From contig JAHJWA010000077.1 of assembly GCA_018828205.1 (NCBI GenBank), positions 1-7,738 of the forward strand: a DNA stretch of 7,738 nt, given 5' to 3'. The DNA is from Alphaproteobacteria bacterium. GTDB taxonomy: Bacteria; Pseudomonadota; Alphaproteobacteria; Sphingomonadales; Sphingomonadaceae. The notes below the pieces were generated by a model. The model was not told the DNA's origin. It was given only the letters and a program-made list of their open reading frames with translations, and searched no databases. Both the position numbers and the translations under genes were made by a program. Every line of letters begins with the position of its first letter. The stretch's first letter is position 1. This document shows positions 1 to 4,800 of this stretch, piece by piece.

Positions 1-1
1 G

Positions 2-85
2 ATGCACCGCGCGGCGCTGTTCCGCGGGTTGGAGGTCAGGACGACCGCCGAAGCGATCCGAATCGCGATCGAGGCGGGATACTGA
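2..85 (+). CDS. C-terminal end of an unrecognised protein (partial at window edge)
   Basis: An open frame enters from the left edge and ends at TGA 83-85. It gives about 27 residues, beginning MHRAALFRGLEV and ending AIRIAIEAGY. The mix of hydrophobic and charged residues, with an alternating helix-like ending, looks like the C-terminus of a real soluble protein rather than noise. The ATG at 2-4 is in frame but has no visible upstream context, so it should not be taken as the start. The fragment is too short to assign to a family. The terminator at 273-313 is on the same strand and could end this transcript, leaving a 3' untranslated region of nearly 190 bases. Confidence 0.5.
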   Translation: MHRAALFRGLEVRTTAEAIRIAIEAGY

Positions 86-190
86 TCGTCGGAGCGCAGA
101 TGCGGCCAGGCTTTGCGGCCTGACGCGCCCGCAGCACTCCGCAAGCTGTCCTCGAGGTCGGGTCGAGACCCGCGCGCCGCCGCGCGATCC

Positions 191-217
191 GGTCGCGGTG
201 CCGGCAACACCGCGACC
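191..217 (+). other. Perfect 10-bp stem-loop in intergenic DNA
   Basis: GGTCGCGGTG at 191-200 is followed by a 7-nt loop (CCGGCAA) and then its exact reverse complement CACCGCGACC at 208-217. There is no T-run after it, so it is not an intrinsic terminator. With the terminator hairpin 56 nt downstream it could be one domain of a structured RNA or 3' UTR. It could also act as an inverted-repeat protein site. The pairing is seen directly; any function is inference. Confidence 0.5.
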
Positions 218-272
218 GTCACCCAGACCGATGGCGTTCTGCTGCCGCAAGCCTGTCCTCTGGGCGCGGCGG

Positions 273-313
273 AGGGAAGGGCGCCGCAATCCCCCGGTGT
301 CCTTCCCTTTTTC
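273..313 (+). terminator. Rho-independent terminator
   Basis: The stem AGGGAAGG (273-280) pairs perfectly with CCTTCCCT (301-308). It extends inward with GCGCCG (281-286) against CGGTGT (295-300) through two G-U pairs, leaving an 8-nt loop. In total this is about 14 paired bases, followed directly by a run of five T (308-312). The polarity fits plus-strand transcription. It ends either the gene cut by the left edge or an independent transcript from 86-272, and it insulates the downstream tRNA from upstream read-through. Confidence 0.8.
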
Positions 314-325
314 ACCCGAGAGCCA

Positions 326-354
326 AATTGGCGACGGAGCGCAAACCGCCAATT
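326..354. repeat. 8-bp inverted repeat upstream of the tRNA
   Basis: AATTGGCG (326-333) and CGCCAATT (347-354) are exact reverse complements separated by 13 bases. The left arm also overlaps a compact palindrome, GCCAA-A-TTGGC, at 322-332. The repeat is AT-richer than its surroundings and lies about 75-105 bases before the tRNA. It could be a protein-binding site or a hairpin, but nothing in the sequence identifies a partner. Confidence 0.35.
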
Positions 355-389
355 CCGGCTGCAAACCGCGCCGGGATCGCAAACAGGCA

Positions 390-418
390 TTGCGACCCGA
401 GCCCGCTGCGACTAAGGC
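390..418 (+). promoter_or_regulatory. Possible sigma-70-type promoter for tRNA-Thr
   Basis: TTGCGA at 390-395 resembles a -35 box. With a 17-base spacer it is followed by TAAGGC (413-418), a poor -10 match. Initiation would fall near 425, just ahead of the mature tRNA 5' end at 430, which is where a tRNA promoter should act. The hexamers are weak, so the positional argument carries most of the weight. Confidence 0.3.
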
Positions 419-429
419 GCCCGCTCTGT

Positions 430-505
430 GCCGCTTTAGCTCAGTTGGTAGAGCACATCATTCGTAATGATGGGGTCAGGTGTTCGAGTCACCTAAGCGG
501 CACCA
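430..505 (+). tRNA. tRNA-Thr (anticodon CGT)
   Basis: This is a complete 76-nt cloverleaf. The acceptor stem GCCGCTT (430-436) pairs with AAGCGGC (495-501). The D arm is GCTC-AGTTGGTA-GAGC. The anticodon stem CATCA/TGATG encloses the loop TTCGTAA, with CGT at 463-465 reading ACG (Thr). The variable loop has 5 nt, and the T arm AGGTG/CACCT carries the loop TTCGAGT. The discriminator base is A502 and the CCA end (503-505) is encoded in the DNA. All stems are fully paired, so the gene appears functional. No copy of its 3' end is seen elsewhere in the window, so there is no sign of an element inserted at this tRNA. Confidence 0.97.
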
Positions 506-706
506 CTTTTCAATCATATCCAGGCTCCGCGTCCCATGTGGGCCATTGCCGCGGTGGCGCCCCGCATCATTGCGCATAGCAGGCGACCCTTCGTTGGCTA
601 TCGAAGACGCGGATGTCGCGTCGCCCGATTGCAGCCTGCGGCTTTTGCGGTAAACCCCGGATCATGTCGCAGCGGGTGTCGCGGCATCGCGAAGGGATGG
701 GCGGGG
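506..706. other. Intergenic spacer with no supported gene
   Basis: The spacer lies between the tRNA and the TauE-like gene. In-frame codons upstream of 707 extend the membrane-protein frame to an ATG at 536, but that stretch reads as basic, Arg-rich, non-homologous-looking sequence and I regard it as untranslated. A 6-bp hairpin (GACGCG/CGCGTC, 606-622) and a small AGCC/GGCT hairpin followed by four T (633-646) are the only structures noticed. Neither is strong. Confidence 0.5.
692..697 (+). promoter_or_regulatory. Ribosome binding site supporting the ATG at 707
   Basis: AAGGGA sits 9 bases before ATG 707, with another G-rich stretch directly adjacent to the start. The alternative ATG at 536 has no comparable site and would add 57 residues of Arg-rich sequence before the first membrane segment. 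This favours 707 as the start. Confidence 0.55.
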
Positions 707-1696
707 ATGTTCTTCGAGAGCCGGATATTCCGCGGCTGGTATGGCGGCATGATGCTGCTGTGGGCGGTCCTCTTCGCGCTGCTCGGCTCGATCCCCTTTC
801 TGCTCGATCATTGGCACTATCCCGCGATCATGATGCTGGGAGCCTTCGTCGCCGGGCTGACGCCGGAGGGGGGCGGCGCGGTGGCGTTTCCGGTGCTGAG
901 CGTCTTCTTCGAGATCGAGCGCGAGATGGCGCGCGATTTCAGCCTGATGATCCAGTCGGTGGGGATGACCAGCGCGAGCATCTGGATCCTGTCGCGCAAG
1001 GGCCGCGATCTGACAGCCTATGCGCCGCTGTTCTGGTTCGTGCCGGTCAGCTTTCTCGGCTTCGTGCTCGGGATGGCGCTGCTGCAGGGGATCCCGGTCT
1101 TCATCATCCAGGCGCTGTTCCTCAGCCTGATCATGACCTTCGCGCTCGCCTATGTCGCGAGCAGGCATCGCGGCGATCGGCTTGTGCTCGGCGCCAGAGG
1201 CGCTGGCGACCATGCGCTGCTCGTCTGCGTGCTGATCGCCGGCGGCATGTGCGCCAGCCTGTTCGGCACCGGTGCCGACATCGTGCTCTACACCATGCTG
1301 GTGACACGGTTTCGCATGGACGAGAAAGTCGCGACCCATATGAGCATCATGGTAATGGCGGCGATCAGCGTGCTTGGCTCCGCCTATCGCTTCGTCTGGG
1401 ACGGCGACATCACCGATTACCAGATCCGCACCTGGCTGTGCGCCTATCCGGTGGTGCTGCTGATGGCGCCGCTGGGCAGCTACATCCTGCACAAATTGAA
1501 CGTCGAATGGATGCTGCGCGGGATCGTCGCGCTCAATCTGTTCCAGCTGACCTATTTCAACTGGAAGGATCCCAGCTGGGAGAAGCTCGCCTGGTCGGGT
1601 GGTTTCAGCATCGCGTTGTTCGCGGTGTTCTGGTTCTCGCTCGCGCATATCGCACGCCAGACCGAGCGGGAGCGGTTCGCGCCTGGAGCGGGCTGA
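707..1696 (+). CDS. TauE/SafE-family membrane transport protein
   Basis: This is a 329-residue polytopic inner-membrane protein with roughly eight to nine hydrophobic segments from about residue 13 to 317. It carries the two-fold repeated signature of the TauE/SafE (sulfite exporter-like) permease family. The N-terminal copy is GAFVAGLTPEGGGAVAFPVL (45-64), followed by ARDFSLMIQSVGM. The degenerate C-terminal copy is around GGMCASLFGTGADIVLY (179-195). The form with PEGGG and ARDFSLMIQS belongs to a divergent branch whose substrate is not established. Family members export sulfite, sulfoacetate or other organic anions, and the substrate here cannot be read from sequence. The gene is monocistronic in this window and convergent with the mrp operon (22 bp between stops). 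An ATG at 707 with AAGGGA upstream is the preferred start; the frame stays open to an ATG at 536. Confidence 0.85.
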   Translation: MFFESRIFRGWYGGMMLLWAVLFALLGSIPFLLDHWHYPAIMMLGAFVAGLTPEGGGAVAFPVLSVFFEIEREMARDFSLMIQSVGMTSASIWILSRKGRDLTAYAPLFWFVPVSFLGFVLGMALLQGIPVFIIQALFLSLIMTFALAYVASRHRGDRLVLGARGAGDHALLVCVLIAGGMCASLFGTGADIVLYTMLVTRFRMDEKVATHMSIMVMAAISVLGSAYRFVWDGDITDYQIRTWLCAYPVVLLMAPLGSYILHKLNVEWMLRGIVALNLFQLTYFNWKDPSWEKLAWSGGFSIALFAVFWFSLAHIARQTERERFAPGAG

Positions 1697-1718
1697 CGGG
1701 CGGCCCCCCGCAGCTGTG

Positions 1719-2141
1719 CTAGTCCTCGGAGGTCGCCACCGGAGTGTCGCGGTGCGGTGCCTCGTAGGTCGCCCAGTCGCCCTTGCCGGGCGATTGGGGC
1801 GGCCGGCCCGCGGGGCTCGCGATGGTCTCCGCGTCCTTCAGCCGCACGCCGTGCAGATGCACCTTGGCGATCATGTTCGCCGAGATCGGGGCGGTGATGA
1901 AGAGGAAGATCGAGACCAGCAGCTCCTGCGCCGACCAGACGTCCTGCGTGAGCTGGAAATAGGCGATCGAACCCAGCAGGATGCCACCAAGCCCAAGCGT
2001 CGTCGCCTTGGTGGGGCCGTGCAGCCGTTCCATCAGCGTGGGCAGGCGGACCAGGCCCCAGCTGCCGACCAGCGCGAAGCTCGCGCCCACCACGATCAGC
2101 AGGCTGGTGAGGATTTCCTCGAGAAGACCGGCGTCGATCAT
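1719..2141 (-). CDS. mrpG: Mrp/Pha cation/proton antiporter subunit G
   Basis: This 140-residue membrane protein is the last subunit of the Mrp complex. Three hydrophobic segments lie at about 8-30, 44-62 and 70-92. The family motif GLVRLPTLMERLHGPTKATTLG (29-50) is intact, as is the proline in FITAPIS (P85), which matches the proline shown to matter in Bacillus MrpG. The ATG (2141-2139) overlaps the mrpF stop as ATGA, so translation is probably coupled. Residues from about 97 on form a hydrophilic tail rich in Pro, Asp, Glu and Arg, longer than the compact form of this subunit. The stop is TAG, unlike the TGA used by all other genes in the operon. The gene ends 22 bp from the convergent TauE-like gene with no clear terminator between them. 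Confidence 0.93.
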   Translation of the reverse strand: MIDAGLLEEILTSLLIVVGASFALVGSWGLVRLPTLMERLHGPTKATTLGLGGILLGSIAYFQLTQDVWSAQELLVSIFLFITAPISANMIAKVHLHGVRLKDAETIASPAGRPPQSPGKGDWATYEAPHRDTPVATSED

Positions 2142-2407
2142 TCGATGATGTCCCCGCGCAGCTGGAATTTGCAATAGGCGACGGTGCCGATGAAGCCGAC
2201 CATCGCCAGCAGCAGCGCCGCCTCGAAGGAGACCGCATTGTTGGTGGCGATGCCGGTCAGCACGATCAACGCGATGGAGTTGATGACCATGGTGTCGAGC
2301 GCGACGATGCGGTCGCCCACGGTGGGACCGCGCAGCAACCGCCACAGATTGAGCCCGAAGGCCAGCACCAGGCAGCCGAAGCCGAACATGACTGCATAGT
2401 CGATCAT
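2138..2407 (-). CDS. mrpF: Mrp/Pha cation/proton antiporter subunit F
   Basis: This is an 89-residue protein with three membrane segments (about 3-23, 36-55 and 60-80). The diagnostic motif RGPTVGDRIVALDTM (26-40) contains D32, exactly aligned with the essential Asp32 of Bacillus MrpF, a residue implicated in the ion pathway or subunit assembly. The length is typical of the family. The ATG at 2407 overlaps the mrpE stop as ATGA, with AAGG seven bases upstream. The frame runs on upstream through mrpE, but those residues are not MrpF-like, so the start at the overlap is preferred. The stop TGA overlaps the mrpG start. It works as an obligate small subunit of the antiporter in the cytoplasmic membrane. 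Confidence 0.94.
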   Translation of the reverse strand: MIDYAVMFGFGCLVLAFGLNLWRLLRGPTVGDRIVALDTMVINSIALIVLTGIATNNAVSFEAALLLAMVGFIGTVAYCKFQLRGDIIE

Positions 2408-2889
2408 GCGAAGACCTTTTTCAGACGCGCCTCGTAGCGCTGCTTGATCCGGGCGATCTCGGCATCGGGATCGGCGGCGTCGAGCGCGTGGACCAGCAGA
2501 TATTTGCCGCAGGCCGAGACGTCGGCGGAGACCGTCCCCGGGGTGAGGCTGATCGTCCCGGCGAAGACCGTGATCGCCTCGGGTGTCTCGAGCTCGAGCG
2601 GGATCACCAGCCAGCGCGGGTGAAGGTCGCGGCTGCGGCGGAACAGGATGATCGCGGCAACCTCGAAATTGGCCACCACCACGTCCCACAGCACCAGCAG
2701 GACATAGGGAATGCCGTAGCGGAACCGGACGTCGGGGCGGCGCGGCCAGAAGGGCGCGGTGAACAGCGGGAGCAGCACGCCGATGACGATACCGATCAGC
2801 AGCGCCCCGAAGGACAGGCTGTTGGCCATCAGCAGCCATACCAGCGCGAGCAGCACCGACAGGCCGGGGTGAGGGATCACGCGGCGCAT
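2404..2889 (-). CDS. mrpE: Mrp/Pha cation/proton antiporter subunit E
   Basis: This is a 161-residue subunit of normal length for the family. Two N-terminal membrane hairpin segments (about 9-25 and 27-46) and a third hydrophobic stretch (60-84, YVLLVLWDVVVANFEVA) precede a cytoplasmic domain. That domain carries the MrpE hallmark TISLTPGTVSAD (112-123), followed by YLLVHALDA (130-138) and a charged C-terminal helix (KQRYEARLKK). The LTPGT segment includes the threonine region shown to be important in Bacillus MrpE. The ATG lies one base after the mrpD stop (TGA-G-ATG), with GGGAG upstream inside the mrpD coding end. MrpE is needed for full antiport activity and complex assembly in characterised systems. 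Confidence 0.93.
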   Translation of the reverse strand: MRRVIPHPGLSVLLALVWLLMANSLSFGALLIGIVIGVLLPLFTAPFWPRRPDVRFRYGIPYVLLVLWDVVVANFEVAAIILFRRSRDLHPRWLVIPLELETPEAITVFAGTISLTPGTVSADVSACGKYLLVHALDAADPDAEIARIKQRYEARLKKVFA

Positions 2890-2890
2890 C

Positions 2891-4408
2891 TCATCGCTCT
2901 CCCAATACGGCGCGCGCGGTCGCGGGCGCGTCGAGGACCTGTGCGGCGGCGGCGTTGCCCAAAGCGGTCGCCGGGCCCGCAGCCACGGACAGCGCCGCCA
3001 GCAGCAGGATCGCTATCGCCGGAGCCGCCATGTCGGAGCGGGAGACATGCGCGGGCTCGGCGCCGTCGGAGACCGGGCCTTCCTTCCAGAACACCGCGCT
3101 GCCCGCGCGCGCGAAACCGATCACGCCCGCCAGCGTGGTCAGCAGGATCGCCGTCCAGGCCCAGCCCCAGCTTGCGGTGTCGGCCACCGATTCCATGATC
3201 AGCAGCTTGCCGATGAAGCCCGAGAGCGGCGGCAGGCCGACTGTCGCGATGGCGGCGGCGAGGAACAGCAGGCCGACCGCCTGCCGCTGGCAGAATGCGG
3301 GGCCGGAGCTGATCGTGTCGCTGAAACTGGCGCGGCGCCGTGCGACGACATCGGCGATCAGGAACAATGCGGCGCCGGCCAGCGTCGAATGGACCAGGTA
3401 ATAGAGCGCCGCGCCCAGCGTATCGACCTGCCAGGCGGCGACCGCGATCATCAGCGTCCCGGTCGAGCCGATGATCGCATAGGCGGCCTGTTCGGACAGG
3501 CGGCGCGCTACGAAGACGCCTGCGAAGCCCACCACCGCGGTGACGACCGCCGCGGGAAGCAGGTAGGGTGCGGGCGCCCAGGCGGCCGAACCGGCATCGT
3601 CGCCCAGCACCTGCGGCACCACGCGGATCAGCGAATAGACCCCGACCTTGGTCATGATCGCGAACAGCGCCGCGACCGCCGGGGTGGCGACCGCATAGGT
3701 GCGCGGCAACCACAGATGCAGCGGGACCAGCGCCGCCTTGAGCGCGAAAACGCTCACCAACAGCAGCGCGGCGACGCGGAGCAGCCACTGATCGTCGGGC
3801 CCGATCGCGGCAATCCGCAGCCCCATGTCCGCCATGTTGAGCGTGCCCGTGAGCGCATAGAGCAGCCCCAGCGCGATCAGGAACAGCGACGACCCGATGA
3901 TATTGACGACGACATACTGCACCCCGGCCTTGAGCCGCGCCGACCCCTGGCCGTGGACCATCAGCCCGTAGGAGGCGATCAGCAGCACCTCGAAGAACAC
4001 GAACAGGTTGAACAGGTCGCCGGTCAGGAAAGCGCCGTTGAGCCCCAGAAGCTGGAACTGCAGCAGCGGGTGAAAGTGCCAGCCGTCGCGGTCGGCCTTG
4101 GTCAGCACCGCGTGGAGCAGCGCCAGCAGGGCCATCACCGCCGCCAGCACCAGCATGATCGTGGCGAGACGATCGGTCACCAGCACGATGCCGAAGGGGG
4201 CTTCCCAATCGCCCAGCTCATAGGTGCGGATGATCCCGTCGCGCGACTGCACCAGCAGACCGAGCGCAGCGGCCAGCATGGCGAAGCAGGAGGCGAAGGA
4301 AATGGTGATGCCGAGCCGGCGCCTGCGCCGCATCACCAGCAGCGCCAGCGGCGCGGCCAGCGCGGGGATCACGATCGGGGCGATGGCGAGATGCACGGCG
4401 AGGTTCAC
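2891..4408 (-). CDS. mrpD: Mrp/Pha cation/proton antiporter subunit D (proton-translocating)
   Basis: This is a 505-residue, roughly 14-helix protein homologous to the antiporter-like subunits of respiratory complex I (NuoM/NuoN). Key charges of the proton pathway are present. E140 in NLFVFFEVLL and K224 in VFALKAALVPLHLWLP match E137 and K219 of Bacillus MrpD. K254 (AIMTKVGVYSL), H340 and K401 (PLSGFIGK) are further candidates. The HLWLPRTYAVATPAVAALF loop and the GLPPLSGF motif are family signatures. The start is GTG 4408-4406, overlapping the mrpC stop as GTGA, with GGAGGA six bases upstream. A downstream ATG would remove the first membrane helix. MrpD pairs with MrpAB as the proton-conducting core that drives Na+ or K+ efflux. 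Confidence 0.95.
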   Translation of the reverse strand: MNLAVHLAIAPIVIPALAAPLALLVMRRRRRLGITISFASCFAMLAAALGLLVQSRDGIIRTYELGDWEAPFGIVLVTDRLATIMLVLAAVMALLALLHAVLTKADRDGWHFHPLLQFQLLGLNGAFLTGDLFNLFVFFEVLLIASYGLMVHGQGSARLKAGVQYVVVNIIGSSLFLIALGLLYALTGTLNMADMGLRIAAIGPDDQWLLRVAALLLVSVFALKAALVPLHLWLPRTYAVATPAVAALFAIMTKVGVYSLIRVVPQVLGDDAGSAAWAPAPYLLPAAVVTAVVGFAGVFVARRLSEQAAYAIIGSTGTLMIAVAAWQVDTLGAALYYLVHSTLAGAALFLIADVVARRRASFSDTISSGPAFCQRQAVGLLFLAAAIATVGLPPLSGFIGKLLIMESVADTASWGWAWTAILLTTLAGVIGFARAGSAVFWKEGPVSDGAEPAHVSRSDMAAPAIAILLLAALSVAAGPATALGNAAAAQVLDAPATARAVLGER

Positions 4409-4800
4409 GCAGCGTCCTCCCGATCATCGGCCCGATCATCGGCCCGATCAGCGGCGGGTTCATTGTCGCAGGGCGCGCCATCGACCTGGTCGCTGCCGGT
4501 CTCGAGGAAGCTGCGCAGCATGAGGATCACCGCCAGCGCGGTCATCCCGAAGGTGATCACGATCGCGGTCAGCACCAGCGCCTGCGGGAGCGGATCGGCG
4601 TAGTCGGTGACCGATTTCGACCAGATCGGCGCCCGGCCGACGACCAGCCGGCCCGAGGCGAACAGGAACAGGTTCACCGCATAGGAGAACAGCGTCAGCC
4701 CGAGCACGACCTGGAAGGTGCGGCCGCGCAGGGTCAGATAGATCCCGCCCGCGACCAGCACGCCGATCGCGCTGGCAACGAGGAATTCGAGGCTGATCAC
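4405..4800 (-). CDS. mrpC: Mrp/Pha cation/proton antiporter subunit C
   Basis: This 131-residue protein is related to the complex I subunit NuoK. Three membrane helices lie at about 5-24, 28-49 and 73-97. Conserved family features include GLTLFSYAVNLFLF (34-47) and DPLPQALVLTAIVITFG (69-85). T78 and G85 correspond in spacing to Thr75 and Gly82, reported as important in Bacillus MrpC. The start is GTG 4800-4798, overlapping the mrpAB stop as GTGA. After the third helix the protein has an unusually long, strongly acidic tail of about 30 residues. Part of it is encoded by a 12-bp tandem repeat, giving ADDRADDREDAA at the C-terminus, which looks like a recent local expansion. The last codons also contain the Shine-Dalgarno sequence for mrpD. 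Confidence 0.94.
   Translation of the reverse strand: MISLEFLVASAIGVLVAGGIYLTLRGRTFQVVLGLTLFSYAVNLFLFASGRLVVGRAPIWSKSVTDYADPLPQALVLTAIVITFGMTALAVILMLRSFLETGSDQVDGAPCDNEPAADRADDRADDREDAA
4415..4420 (-). promoter_or_regulatory. Ribosome binding site for mrpD (fixes the GTG start)
   Basis: On the minus strand GGAGGA lies within the Glu-Asp codons at the end of mrpC, six bases before GTG 4408. It is a near-perfect anti-16S match at ideal spacing, so the GTG that overlaps the mrpC stop is very likely the true mrpD start. It is the strongest Shine-Dalgarno in the operon. Confidence 0.75.
4421..4456. repeat. 12-bp tandem repeat inside mrpC
   Basis: The unit CGATCATCGGCC occurs twice exactly (4421-4432 and 4433-4444), followed by a third, diverged copy CGATCAGCGGCG (4445-4456). 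The unit is a multiple of three, so changes in copy number keep the mrpC frame. On the minus strand each exact unit encodes Ala-Asp-Asp-Arg. The repeat sits just upstream of the mrpD ribosome binding site. Confidence 0.85.

Larger units (their letters stand above)
86..429. other. Non-coding, structured intergenic region
   Basis: No convincing gene is present. The short plus-strand open frames here have low-complexity Arg/Ala/Pro-rich translations that run into the tRNA, so I treat them as chance frames of GC-rich DNA. The region does hold RNA-like structure. There is a small hairpin at 107-122 (CAGGC/GCCTG, 6-nt loop), a perfect 10-bp stem-loop at 191-217, a strong intrinsic terminator at 273-313 and an 8-bp inverted repeat at 326-354. 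The sequence GCAAAC occurs three times (341, 361 and 379). I see no 4.5S RNA, tmRNA or RNase P hallmark motif. Confidence 0.6.

Noticed and set aside
113..415. 100-codon plus-strand open frame overlapping the terminator
   Set aside because: It would be translated straight through a strong intrinsic terminator, its composition is Arg/Ala/Pro-biased, and it lacks a ribosome site and any recognisable domain.
430..505. tRNA-Thr as the integration site of a genomic island
   Set aside because: No duplicated tRNA 3' end, integrase or atypical cargo is seen. The downstream genes are ordinary housekeeping transporters.
633..646. Small hairpin with TTTT after the tRNA as a terminator
   Set aside because: The stem is only 4 bp with a 3-nt loop and a short T-run, and it lies about 130 bases after the tRNA. 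It is too weak to call.
3047..4603. Plus-strand open frame of about 518 codons opposite mrpD and mrpC
   Set aside because: Its translation is low-complexity and rich in Gln, His, Arg and Asp with no recognisable domain. It is antisense to a well-conserved gene and is the expected by-product of GC-rich codon bias.
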